Source: an uncultured Oscillospiraceae bacterium
GTDB lineage: Bacteria > Bacillota > Clostridia > Oscillospirales > Acutalibacteraceae
NCBI GenBank assembly: GCA_958448165.1
Contig: CAUDCW010000014.1
Location: 1-50,949 of the forward strand
Direction of reading: 5' to 3'
DNA length: 50,949 bases
Under the pieces are notes generated by a model. That model made no database searches and was not told the DNA's origin. It saw only the letters and a program-made list of their open reading frames with translations. Made by a program: the position numbers and the translations under genes. Shown piece after piece: positions 26,666-35,422 of the stretch (positions are counted from its first letter, which is position 1; the number at the start of each line of letters is the position of its first letter).

Positions 26666-28141
26666 ATGGCAGAAAACAAACAGTACATAGCCGTAACAAT
26701 CGGCCCTGTATTTGACACAATCAACCTTGCATCGTCGCCGTCTGCACTCTGGGCGGCAAGCTATATGTTCTCTATGCTGTCAAAAAATGTATGTGCGGCT
26801 CTTGTTGACAGCGGAGTAAAGCAGGAGGACATTGTTTCACCGTATTTTGATGTTGAGGATACAATGCTCAATCGTAATGACGGAGTAGGATTGTTCCACG
26901 ACAGGATTATTTTCAGAGCCGAAGGCTTTGACATCGAGGATTTCAAGGAAATTAAAGGAAAAGCTATTAAAAAAACTGTAAATCAGTTCGGGTTTGCTGA
27001 CAACACACTTCAGTATTTCCAGGATTATTTTATGGTTTCAGCTGTCAGCTTTGAGGCGGAAAATCCAATACTTGAAAGCTCAGAAATGCTCGACTGTCTG
27101 GAGCTTTCAAAAAGCTTTGTAAAGTCTGAAACAAGCAATCCGATACTTTCTCTTTATACATCAGACCGTGAAGATCACAGAAATGAAAATCTGCGAAAGA
27201 TGATTTTTAAAATGAAGCTTGCCAACTGGCAGCTTTACACAGGTGAAAAGGAAAAATCAGTTCGTTCTCTTGATGACATTGCAAGGGCACAGTGTGCGAA
27301 AGATAAAATGCTTAAAAAGCACAGGTATTATGCTATTGTTCGTTCGGACGGCGATAATATGGGTACAATTATAAAAACACTTGATACTGATGAAAAAATC
27401 CGCAGCTTTTCAAAAACCTGCTTGAATTACTGTGCAGGTATTGCAAAAACAGTTCACGATGATTTCGGCGGTGTTACTATATTTTCGGGCGGTGACGACC
27501 TGCTTGCTATTCTGCCTGTTGAAAACAGCAACGGAAATACGGTTTTTAACTTTTCAAAAACAGCAAACGATTATTTCAAGGAGTGCTTCGAGGCTTTTGG
27601 ACAGGATGTTTCATTGTCGTTCGGTATTTGTGTGTGCTATAAAAAATTTCCTCTGTATGAGGCTCTTGAAGAATCTGCACATATGCTGTTTGATGTTGCA
27701 AAAGCAGATGAAAAAAGCCGTCTTGCCATTCGTTTTCAAAAGCATTCGGGTCAGTCTGAGGGATTGATTATACCGAATAAAGATATGGAGAAATTTATTG
27801 AGCTGCAAAAAGCGGGCGTAAAAAAAAGCGACGAAAAGAATGAGCGTGTTCTCTTATCTGCAATGCATAAGATTTCACTCTTTAAAGAATTATTCAATAA
27901 CGCTGATGATGAGAAACCGGTTATCAATCTTTTTGCAAATATATTTGACGCAGACGAGCATAAAGGGGTTGATTTCATCGAGAAAACACTTCCGAAATTC
28001 TTTTGGGAGCTGAAATCAGATATGAATATACTTGCAATTTCAAATACAGGCGTAATGGCAGATGATAAAAAGGATTATGTGCTTACAATTAACTATATTC
28101 TGAGAATTATTAAATTCTTTATTGAAAGGGCAGGTGACTAA
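26666..28141 (+). CDS. cas10: Cas10/Cmr2, cyclase-active type without HD domain, 491 aa
   Basis: ATG 26666 starts 3 bp after cmr1, with GGAGGT at 26653-26658. The beginning, VTIGPVFDTINLASSPSALWAAS, is the Cmr2 palm-1 opening, so there is no N-terminal HD nuclease; 491 aa is short for Cas10. The palm has SDGDNMG (227-233) and the intact cyclase motif SGGDD (274-278). Target RNA binding should therefore trigger synthesis of a nucleotide messenger (cyclic oligoadenylate, or SAM-AMP in some III-B systems) but not HD-dependent DNA cutting. The downstream Can2-like and CorA-like genes are the candidate receivers. Confidence 0.9.
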   Translation: MAENKQYIAVTIGPVFDTINLASSPSALWAASYMFSMLSKNVCAALVDSGVKQEDIVSPYFDVEDTMLNRNDGVGLFHDRIIFRAEGFDIEDFKEIKGKAIKKTVNQFGFADNTLQYFQDYFMVSAVSFEAENPILESSEMLDCLELSKSFVKSETSNPILSLYTSDREDHRNENLRKMIFKMKLANWQLYTGEKEKSVRSLDDIARAQCAKDKMLKKHRYYAIVRSDGDNMGTIIKTLDTDEKIRSFSKTCLNYCAGIAKTVHDDFGGVTIFSGGDDLLAILPVENSNGNTVFNFSKTANDYFKECFEAFGQDVSLSFGICVCYKKFPLYEALEESAHMLFDVAKADEKSRLAIRFQKHSGQSEGLIIPNKDMEKFIELQKAGVKKSDEKNERVLLSAMHKISLFKELFNNADDEKPVINLFANIFDADEHKGVDFIEKTLPKFFWELKSDMNILAISNTGVMADDKKDYVLTINYILRIIKFFIERAGD

Positions 28142-28143
28142 GT

Positions 28144-29169
28144 ATGAAAAGCTACCTTGTAAAGCTTGTCCCTATTGAGCCGTACTTTTTCGGCAATGAA
28201 AAATCCTTTAAGTTTGACGGTCAGGTAAACTGCGGTCAGATGAGCAATCAATACTTTATCCGCAGCGAAAGAACACCGCTGCAATCTACATTGATCGGTA
28301 CAATGAGATATGTGTTCCTGCCGCATAAAAAGGATTGGGACAGCTATTCTGAAAACGAGCTTGAAGAGAACAGCAAAGCTGTTGGCGCAAGAAGCTTTGA
28401 TATTGAGGAGACGGCAGCTCAGGATTTTGGCTTGATAAAGTCAATTTCTCCGGTGTTTATTATGAAAGGTGATGAAAAGCTTGTTGTGACGCCGTTTGAC
28501 CACAAAAAGGGAGAGAGTAATTACACTCCGTTCGGCGGCTATAAGCCGATTGCCACCGACTGTGGCGAGAGGCTTTATACAAAGGATTTTATTTCAAAGG
28601 ACGGCATAGCAGACAGCTATATGAATTTAGATAGTGGCGTTATAGTACCTGTTGACGAGATTTTTGCCTCAGAAATCAGAGTGGGACAGAATAAAAATCA
28701 AAGCAAGAAAGCGTTTTTTAAAAAGGAATATTGCTTGTTAAAGGACGGCTGTTATTTTGCGTTTTATATTACTCTTGATGATTCGGCAAAAGTACCCGAA
28801 AATAAAGTGAATGTGTTTATGGGTCAGGGTAAGTCGTTGTTTACGGTTGAGTTTTCGTCTGAAGAAAATACCGTTTCAGACAGTATTTCAAAGCATCTCG
28901 GCAAGGGCGTTGTCTACTGCTTCGGAGACACATTAGTTGACAGCAGCATTTACAATTCAAGTAAGTTTGCAATTGTAAAGACAAGAGATTACCGTGCATA
29001 CTTAACAGGCGAAAAGGGAAATGTCGTTAAAGGCTCAAGGCTTTACAAGTTGATAAAGGCAGGCAGTATTTTTATAGCTGATGACTTTATCGCACTTGAA
29101 AACAGTATAAAAAATCAGAATTGCAGGCAGGCGGGTTTTAATATTATCGTTAAAAATCAGGAGGTATAA
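28144..29169 (+). CDS. cmr3: Cmr3-like Cas5-group RAMP, 341 aa
   Basis: ATG 28144 begins 2 bp after the cas10 stop. The sequence opens LVKLVPIEPYFFGNEKSF and has TPLQSTLIGTMRYVFL (about 44-60), the Cmr3 pattern in which a helix follows a serine/threonine-rich turn. Cmr3 binds the 5' tag of the crRNA next to Cas10. Position in the operon (cas10-cmr3-cmr4) agrees. Confidence 0.8.
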   Translation: MKSYLVKLVPIEPYFFGNEKSFKFDGQVNCGQMSNQYFIRSERTPLQSTLIGTMRYVFLPHKKDWDSYSENELEENSKAVGARSFDIEETAAQDFGLIKSISPVFIMKGDEKLVVTPFDHKKGESNYTPFGGYKPIATDCGERLYTKDFISKDGIADSYMNLDSGVIVPVDEIFASEIRVGQNKNQSKKAFFKKEYCLLKDGCYFAFYITLDDSAKVPENKVNVFMGQGKSLFTVEFSSEENTVSDSISKHLGKGVVYCFGDTLVDSSIYNSSKFAIVKTRDYRAYLTGEKGNVVKGSRLYKLIKAGSIFIADDFIALENSIKNQNCRQAGFNIIVKNQEV

Positions 29170-29171
29170 AA

Positions 29172-29945
29172 ATGGCAAATCATTTATTTAAAATCGAATG
29201 TCTTACAAATCTTCATGTAGGTTCAGGAGATGTGAACTACAATATTATTGATAATGAGGTTGAAAAGGACGCTGTTACGGGATATCCGATTATTCACTCG
29301 TCGGGTGTAAAAGGCGCACTCAGAGAACACGCATCTAAAAATCAGTTCAAGGACAATGAATCCGCTGAGGTTGCAATTTTCGGACAAAAAAGCGGCAAAG
29401 GAGATATTGCCGCAGGAACATACAAGTTCCTTGACGCTAATTTTATATCGCGCCCAATGAGAGTAATGAACGGCGAAATTGCATCAATACCCGTTATTGC
29501 AATCGACGCAATAAATGACTTCCTTCATAAAATCACAGCCTTTGGCTGTAATCCGTTTGGTATTGAAAAGATCGATATGCCTGATTTCAAGGGCAACCGT
29601 TTTCTGTCGAATGTAAGCAATATAAGAGTTGAGGGAGAAAGCACAGACATTGTACCGCCGGAAACCGCAAATCAGCTTGCAGAGCTCAAGGATATTATCG
29701 GAGAAAGCTATGCAATAGCAGCAAAAATTAATGATTATGATTTGCCGGTGGTTGCGAGAAATCAGCTGGACAACGGCGAGAGTAAAAATCTGTGGTATGA
29801 AGAGGTCGTGCCGCACGGAAGCGTATTTTATACTATCATAATAACTCAGGAGAATGAAATGGAGCTTGATTTAAGCGATATTATTCACATAGGCGCTCAC
29901 GAAACAATTGGCTGCGGCTTTACAAAATTTACAAAGCTGAATTAA
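29172..29945 (+). CDS. cmr4: Cmr4, Cas7-type backbone RNase subunit, 257 aa
   Basis: ATG 29172 follows AGGAGG (29159-29164). The Cmr4 motif set is clear: CLTNLHVGSGD, then YPIIHSSGVKGALREH. Asp27 in NYNIIDNEV lies where Cmr4 proteins carry the catalytic Asp that cuts target RNA every six nucleotides. A glycine-rich loop closes the protein (ETIGCGFTKF). Several copies line the crRNA in the complex. Confidence 0.88.
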   Translation: MANHLFKIECLTNLHVGSGDVNYNIIDNEVEKDAVTGYPIIHSSGVKGALREHASKNQFKDNESAEVAIFGQKSGKGDIAAGTYKFLDANFISRPMRVMNGEIASIPVIAIDAINDFLHKITAFGCNPFGIEKIDMPDFKGNRFLSNVSNIRVEGESTDIVPPETANQLAELKDIIGESYAIAAKINDYDLPVVARNQLDNGESKNLWYEEVVPHGSVFYTIIITQENEMELDLSDIIHIGAHETIGCGFTKFTKLN

Positions 29946-29958
29946 GGCGGTGTGACTG

Positions 29959-30393
29959 ATGAATAAAAAAAGAGTAAATGACTGGATTGTCTCTGCTAAA
30001 ACGGCAATTGAAAAATGCGGGATTTCAAAGGATGGTAAAGTCGAGAAGTCGTTCAGAGGTCAGATTTCCTCGTTTGGAGCGGCAGTTGTCATGGGCAGCC
30101 TCAGAGCCGCAGTGGCGTTCTTCTCTGAACAAGGACAGGCTGAGGTTGACAGGTCAAAGCTGATAGTTGCAATGTATTATATTATTTCGAACGGGAAAAC
30201 ATTAAGTCCTGTACAAATATTTGAATATATATGTGCGCAGAATGATGATGCTAAGACCAAGGAAGAGTTTATTGATGCATCTATTGCATTAAAGCTTGCA
30301 ATGAACTTTTTTGAGCTTGTTACCACAAAGAAGGACAGCGGCGATACGATAAAGGAGGATAAAATTGGAAAATCTGAATTTATTATTCAATAA
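29959..30393 (+). CDS. cmr5: Cmr5 small subunit (Cas11), 144 aa
   Basis: ATG 29959 is 13 bp after cmr4. The protein is all-helical with the Cmr5 features: a short basic start (KKRVNDWIVSAKTAIEKCG), KSFRGQISSFGAAVVMGSLRAAVAFF and a second helical half. It would form the inner filament that contacts target RNA. Its end overlaps cmr6 by 29 bp, which carries the cmr6 ribosome site. Confidence 0.85.
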   Translation: MNKKRVNDWIVSAKTAIEKCGISKDGKVEKSFRGQISSFGAAVVMGSLRAAVAFFSEQGQAEVDRSKLIVAMYYIISNGKTLSPVQIFEYICAQNDDAKTKEEFIDASIALKLAMNFFELVTTKKDSGDTIKEDKIGKSEFIIQ

Positions 30394-31384
30394 GCAATAT
30401 TACAGTAATCTGGGAACACCCCGTTTTGCGGATGATGTGAAGAGAATCAACGAGAAAATAGCGACTGTTGAATTCAAAGAGAAGGACTATATCAAATCAA
30501 AGGTTGCAAATCAGCAATTTATAATGAAAACCTGTTATCCGGGATTGCTTATCGGGATAGGTAATCCTCACGGAGCGGGGAAGAAGCTCGGTGAAGAGCT
30601 TGATAAGAAGTCTGATGAGCAATCCAAGAAGCTCTTTGGCTGTAATGATGATATAAATTGTGGGTTTTCATTCGACTATGTAACCGGTCAGCCGTATATA
30701 CCGGGCAGTTCAGTAAAGGGTGTTCTCAGAAGTCATTTCAAGGAGCATCCGCAGGCTGTTGCGGGTGTATTGAAAAATAACGGCGTTGAGTGTGACGCTG
30801 AATTTGTAAAAGCACTTGAAAAGGAAATTTTCGATTACAGCGATGTTTTTCTTGATGCTGTAATTTATGACGGTGATAAATACGGTAATATAGTAGGCTT
30901 TGATTATATAACGCCGCACGAATCACCGCTAAAAGACCCGATACCGATTCACATTATCAAGGTTTTGCCGGATGTGAAGCTTGAGTTCCGTTTCAGGCTG
31001 TCGGATCACATTGTCGGTGATAAAACAATCAATGGAGAAGACCTTGTGTCTGTATTCCTTGAGCTTCTTGCACTTTTCGGTATTGGTGCAAAAACCAATG
31101 TGGGCTACGGAGTGCTTGAAAAATCAGACGAATCACGCAGCGAGAAAAAGCCGAGGGAGGCTGATAATACCGCTGCAAATCAGACCACAAACCAAAATAC
31201 AAACCAAAGCACAAACCAAAGCAGAAATAACAATTACCGTAATAATAACAGAAATAATAACGCAGGCGGCAGAAACGGCGACAAAATACAATGTCCGCAC
31301 TGTAACAAATATATATTCAGAATTAATAAATTCGACGGTAAACCTAACAAAATATGCTATCTCTGCAAAGAAAAACTTTCCTAA
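30365..31384 (+). CDS. cmr6: Cmr6 with added Asn-rich linker and zinc ribbon, 339 aa
   Basis: TTG 30365 is the start: AAAGGAGG (30351-30358) is 6 bp before it, and it overlaps the cmr5 end. Residues 1-252 are Cmr6: PGLLIGIGNPHG, YIPGSSVKGVLRSH (111-124) and FGIGAKTNVGYG (238-249). After residue 253 comes an extension not usual for Cmr6: a charged, then Asn/Gln/Thr-rich linker (about 265-306) and a zinc ribbon with CPHC (310-313) and CYLC (331-334). The ribbon could bind RNA or recruit an accessory protein. Confidence 0.85.
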   Translation: MENLNLLFNKQYYSNLGTPRFADDVKRINEKIATVEFKEKDYIKSKVANQQFIMKTCYPGLLIGIGNPHGAGKKLGEELDKKSDEQSKKLFGCNDDINCGFSFDYVTGQPYIPGSSVKGVLRSHFKEHPQAVAGVLKNNGVECDAEFVKALEKEIFDYSDVFLDAVIYDGDKYGNIVGFDYITPHESPLKDPIPIHIIKVLPDVKLEFRFRLSDHIVGDKTINGEDLVSVFLELLALFGIGAKTNVGYGVLEKSDESRSEKKPREADNTAANQTTNQNTNQSTNQSRNNNYRNNNRNNNAGGRNGDKIQCPHCNKYIFRINKFDGKPNKICYLCKEKLS

Positions 31385-31397
31385 GAGGATGACAATA

Positions 31398-32936
31398 ATG
31401 AGTAAAGAGAAAAAACTTCCTTACAGCTACCATACCTTTTTGTTTCCGTTTTTGTGGAATGACAGCGGAAAGGTAAAGTTTAGCGACTTTGACAAATGTC
31501 TTGATAAAAACTACTGGCAGTCAGAAAAAGAGTTAATGGAAAAAACAGAATTTGCCCAGATGTATAATCAGTTTCACTATTTCAATCCTGCGGCTCAGAA
31601 TGCAATATACGGCGGCTCGGGAAAAAATCCGGTAGTCAGAAATTACCGCTATAATATTGCGGCACATCAGGAGCAATGTGAAGGCAAAGACTGGTTGAAT
31701 AGCTCTAAACACGATGACAACCCAGTGGAATATGTGATTGAAAAGGGAGAGCGTAAGGCTGAGCTTAAAGTGAATGGGATTCGTCTTAAGCTGTTCAATA
31801 CGGGAATAGGAATTCTGATATTTGAGCTTGAAAATTACGCCCTTGCCGATGAAAAGTCTATAATATGGATCAACGACTTCGGACGCAGAATTTATGCGCC
31901 TTATACCTCTGATCATGGTTGCAATATCTGTGCGGATAAAATAGCTTTGGTGTACGGTGATAAAGAGCTTTCAGTCGGCGACCTGACTAAGCTTTCCGGT
32001 GATTTCAAAGAAACACATATTATAGAACCGATTCTATATTTGCTTAAAAACGGAGAGTATGCTGTTACTACCAACCTGCATCATAAAAACACGGAGTTTT
32101 TCATCGAGCCTATTATTGATGACAGAATGTTCGTTGCGTGCTTCTATTGCAACAAGGATTTTGTTGACAGTATGTCGGAAATAAAGGAAGGACAGTATAG
32201 CTATATATATGATGCGGAAAACAAATTTCCTTATGAAAAGGATAATAATGCACGCAGATTGTATGAAATGATTTTTATTGACGGTGACGGTATGTCTTGC
32301 CACAGCCGTACAATGCTCCGACAGCTTTTGGATAAGCACATTTATAAGCGTTGGCTTGAATACGGATGGGAAAAAACGGACGGGAATGTTGTGAAAAGCG
32401 GGACAATAACAGGTATAACAGAATACAGTATGGTCTGTGTGGCAAGCTGTAATTTCGATTTTTTAGTTGTTCCGTTCCTGACACAATATGTCGAAATGGT
32501 CATACTTGCTCTTGCACAGCGTGCATCTTTGCTGGCGTTTGAACGTATGATAAGCGACAGTGCACTGGGAAAGAATAAAATTAAAAAAATTCAGGAAAGC
32601 TTTGTTCTGTTTCAGAGCCAGCTCCTGCTGAAAGAGGTAACTCCGCAGCAGCAGGGCATAGAGCTTTATGATATGCTTATCAGGAATATGTTTATACCTG
32701 AGCAAACGGCAGATATAGAAAAGCAGATAGCGGCACTGTTTGCACAGAAGAACTTCCGCAATGAAAACAGGGAGAATCTGATACTCTTTTTTGTAGCTCT
32801 TCTCGGTATTTTCGACGCTATAAATTATATGGTTTCATGGTTCTTTAACCTGTCTTGCAATATTATTCAGTTTGTTGTTTCTATAATTGTAATTATTTCA
32901 GCTGTGGTATTATATATAGTTAATAAATATAAATAG
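31398..32936 (+). CDS. CorA-like membrane protein, candidate type III effector, 512 aa
   Basis: ATG 31398 is 13 bp after cmr6; a longer open frame upstream is out of frame with the Cmr6 product and has no support. The N-terminal 330 residues form a large soluble domain (opening PYSYHTFLFPFLW). Long helices follow (LALAQRASLLAFERMI, ESFVLFQSQLLLKEVT, QQQGIELYDML), then two membrane helices near 455-475 and 485-507 with a short loop. This is CorA channel topology, but the CorA GMN motif is absent. CorA-type proteins are known companions of III-B systems that make SAM-AMP. I infer a messenger-gated membrane effector; the messenger is unknown. Confidence 0.6.
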   Translation: MSKEKKLPYSYHTFLFPFLWNDSGKVKFSDFDKCLDKNYWQSEKELMEKTEFAQMYNQFHYFNPAAQNAIYGGSGKNPVVRNYRYNIAAHQEQCEGKDWLNSSKHDDNPVEYVIEKGERKAELKVNGIRLKLFNTGIGILIFELENYALADEKSIIWINDFGRRIYAPYTSDHGCNICADKIALVYGDKELSVGDLTKLSGDFKETHIIEPILYLLKNGEYAVTTNLHHKNTEFFIEPIIDDRMFVACFYCNKDFVDSMSEIKEGQYSYIYDAENKFPYEKDNNARRLYEMIFIDGDGMSCHSRTMLRQLLDKHIYKRWLEYGWEKTDGNVVKSGTITGITEYSMVCVASCNFDFLVVPFLTQYVEMVILALAQRASLLAFERMISDSALGKNKIKKIQESFVLFQSQLLLKEVTPQQQGIELYDMLIRNMFIPEQTADIEKQIAALFAQKNFRNENRENLILFFVALLGIFDAINYMVSWFFNLSCNIIQFVVSIIVIISAVVLYIVNKYK

Positions 32937-32977
32937 AAGTTCTGTGTAGCAGTATTGCGAGAGGAAAGTAAACACAT

Positions 32978-34219
32978 ATGACGATAATTGAATTTTTTGA
33001 TGACAACTCAATAGATAATATTGTCAGTGCGTTGCTGTGCGCTCCCGATAAGGTGATTTTTATCGGCGACAACGGCAGAAAAATGCAAAGAAGCATTGAA
33101 CGATATAAATCGGTAACCGATGGCAGAGGATTAAAAATCGAATATTCCTACAAAAAGGTCGGCAGAAATAATCTTGGCAATATCGTGGAGCTGCTGTCCG
33201 GAATTGTCGAGCAGGAAAACGACTGTATTTTTGATTTAGACGGCGGCGAGGACCTTTTTCTGGTCGCAATCGGTATGGTGGCTCAGAAATATTCGGGAAA
33301 GGTTAAGATGCACAGGTTTAATGTGCGAAACGGAGTCCTTGCCGATTGTGACGCTGACGGAAACACCTGCTTAGCCTCAAAGGCGGAAATCAGCATTGAG
33401 GAGAATGTGAAAATCTACGGCGGCAAAATCGTATATGCGGATGAAAAGGAGAACGCTACATATAGATGGAGCTTTGATGATGAATTTATTTGTGATATAG
33501 AGAATATGTGGGCAATATGCAGAGTAGATGCAGGACTATGGAATGCACAGATTGGTTCTCTTGCACAGATAAATAAGCTGTTCTGCCGAAAAGACAGTCT
33601 TGAAGTTGAGGGTAATTATGAAATAGCAAAAAGGGTATTAAATGAAAGCGGCGTTAATTTTGTTTTTACGTCCGGCTTGCTTAAACGCCTTGAAAGGGTC
33701 GGACTTATTCGGCGTTTAGATTTTGATTCCGATTCGTTTTCTTTCGCCTTTAAGAATGAATCTGTAAAACGCTGTCTGACAAAAGCCGGACAGATTCTGG
33801 AGCTTTATATTGCAGCGGAGGCGATGAAGCTGAAAAATCCTGATGACACGCCGGTTTACAACGATGTTATGACAGGAGTCTTTATTGACTGGGACGGTAA
33901 TATTGGCGATTCAAACGAGATTGATGTTGAAAATGAAGTAGATGTTATTCTGATGAAGGGCTTAATCCCGGTTTTTATTTCCTGCAAGAACGGCGTGGTG
34001 GAGATTGACGAACTGTATAAGCTCTCGACTGTTGCGGAAAGATTCGGCGCGAAGTACGCAAAAAAGGTTCTGATTGTGTCTGAACTTGAAAAGCTGGGAG
34101 TCAAGGCTGACTATATCAGAGCACGTGCAGCGGATATGGGCATCAGGGTGTTAGAGAATGTTGACGAGATGTCGGAAACAGCTCTTTGTAAATCGCTGAA
34201 ATCCCTTTGGAGCAACTGA
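32978..34219 (+). CDS. can2: Can2/Card1-like CARF nuclease, 413 aa
   Basis: ATG 32978 follows GAGAGGAAAG. The N-terminal half is a CARF sensor: VIFIGDNGRKMQRSIERYK and the FDLDGGEDLFLVAIG loop (about 85-99). A middle winged-helix-like part links to a C-terminal PD-(D/E)xK nuclease: E275 in LELYIAAEA, D322 in NEVDVILM and K337 in FISCKNG. This is the DUF1887 Card1/Can2 arrangement, in which cyclic tetra-adenylate binding activates nucleic-acid cutting. It is the last gene of the operon and implies that Cas10 here makes cA4 or a related ring. Confidence 0.85.
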   Translation: MTIIEFFDDNSIDNIVSALLCAPDKVIFIGDNGRKMQRSIERYKSVTDGRGLKIEYSYKKVGRNNLGNIVELLSGIVEQENDCIFDLDGGEDLFLVAIGMVAQKYSGKVKMHRFNVRNGVLADCDADGNTCLASKAEISIEENVKIYGGKIVYADEKENATYRWSFDDEFICDIENMWAICRVDAGLWNAQIGSLAQINKLFCRKDSLEVEGNYEIAKRVLNESGVNFVFTSGLLKRLERVGLIRRLDFDSDSFSFAFKNESVKRCLTKAGQILELYIAAEAMKLKNPDDTPVYNDVMTGVFIDWDGNIGDSNEIDVENEVDVILMKGLIPVFISCKNGVVEIDELYKLSTVAERFGAKYAKKVLIVSELEKLGVKADYIRARAADMGIRVLENVDEMSETALCKSLKSLWSN

Positions 34220-34319
34220 TATAAAACAGAATAAGCATATAAGGTTATCCCTTTAAGCACGCTAAATTATAGTTTATCGTCACAAATAACGGCTGAAAAT
34301 GAAGCTTTTTAACTGACAG

Positions 34320-35081
34320 TCATCTATTTGTATTCTCCTCCATTTCCAAAATCTCAAGCGCACCCATACCGATTGAGCCTTTGATTCCGACCCCGAGCAG
34401 ACTGCCTGTTCTGAACAACATCTGCGCATGTCCTCTCAAAGAATCCGAGCCGTCAATTCTTACGGTAATTGTTCCGACAAAGCCCGTAATCCTGCATCCC
34501 TCAAGGTTAAACGGAGTTGTCTGCAGCTTGTAAGAGGTAATTCTGCTGTGTTCAACAAGGCTGTCGAGCGTTTCTTCCGCGTCAGTCAAAACGTCTGCAA
34601 AAATCAGCTTTTTCTTTTGTATAAGGCTTTTGTAAATCAGGCTCAAATCGGGGAAATTAACATACCGACCGTTGCTTTTGAACGCAGTCGGAGTAAGAAA
34701 GCGGAGCGTGAAGGTTTTTGGAATTTCACCGTCTGTCGCTTGGGCGGCAAAGTCGGCGACCTTCTGAGTTGTCAGCTCTTTTTTAATGATATTGACCGTT
34801 GCGTTGTTTTTATAGGTAACCACGAACGAATCAAAGCGTTCGTCGGCAAGAGGTCTAATGATCTTTTCACAAGCCTCATTTCCGGCGGCAGAAACTGTCC
34901 AGCACCACACATCGTTTTCCTTGAACAAAGACATAGCAAACGGATTCAGTCCGCCCATATGCAGAACCTGCGCATAATCGGAATCGATTACCGACATCAG
35001 AACGCCGTGAAGCAAGGAAGAAATATGATTTGATATACGAAAATCGTCGGTTTTTATATACATTTTGATTTTGCTAAGCAT
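34320..35081 (-). CDS. cas6: Cas6 endoribonuclease (second copy), 253 aa
   Basis: ATG 35081 has AAAGGAG just before it; an in-frame TTG 15 bp further out is inside that site. Family signs are MLSKIKMYIKTD, a candidate catalytic His in SSLLHGVLMSVI (H25), and the C-terminal loop LLGVGIKGSIGMGALEI. It shares little visible sequence with the Cas6 at 24816. It is convergent with the effector operon, has its own promoter (35147-35174) and sits beside the leader of array 2, so it is the natural candidate to process the array 2 repeat. Confidence 0.85.
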   Translation of the reverse strand: MLSKIKMYIKTDDFRISNHISSLLHGVLMSVIDSDYAQVLHMGGLNPFAMSLFKENDVWCWTVSAAGNEACEKIIRPLADERFDSFVVTYKNNATVNIIKKELTTQKVADFAAQATDGEIPKTFTLRFLTPTAFKSNGRYVNFPDLSLIYKSLIQKKKLIFADVLTDAEETLDSLVEHSRITSYKLQTTPFNLEGCRITGFVGTITVRIDGSDSLRGHAQMLFRTGSLLGVGIKGSIGMGALEILEMEENTNR

Positions 35082-35146
35082 AAAAGCTCCTTTCAACAGA
35101 AAAGCTGTAAAACCGCCAAAGCTTACTGTAGTTGTTTATACGGTAA

Positions 35147-35174
35147 ATTATAACATAAAATTATAATTTTTCAA
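35147..35174 (-). promoter_or_regulatory. Sigma-70-type promoter of the second cas6
   Basis: On the minus strand TTGAAA (35169-35174) and TATAAT (35147-35152) are 16 bp apart. Transcription would start near 35140, giving a leader of about 60 nt before ATG 35081. Confidence 0.7.
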
Positions 35175-35305
35175 AATTTTGCAGAAACGAAAAGAACGGA
35201 CAGACAAACGAAAGAAAAAGTGTGAAGCCCGAAAAAATCAACGCAAAACAACGGAGATTTTTACCGTTTCGCACAAAAGAATCTTCTGTTTTATACAAAA
35301 AACTC

Positions 35306-35334
35306 TTGAAATATCCGTTGATATGTGGTAGAAT
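35306..35334 (+). promoter_or_regulatory. Sigma-70-type promoter and leader of CRISPR array 2
   Basis: TTGAAA (35306-35311) and TAGAAT (35329-35334) are 17 bp apart. The predicted start near 35341 gives a transcribed leader of about 80 nt (35341-35422), T-rich, running into the first repeat. The promoter diverges from that of cas6 at 35147. Confidence 0.75.
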
Positions 35335-35422
35335 GATTAAACTTAAGTTTCGCTGAATTTTTATTTCGGTTTTTTGCTAAAATGTTTACAGCAGTTCCAA
35401 TAGTTTTATGTGGAATTTTGCC

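Noticed and set aside
30981..31397. N-terminal extension of the CorA-like protein
   Set aside because: It is out-of-frame reading of cmr6; ATG 31398 is placed correctly after the cmr6 stop.
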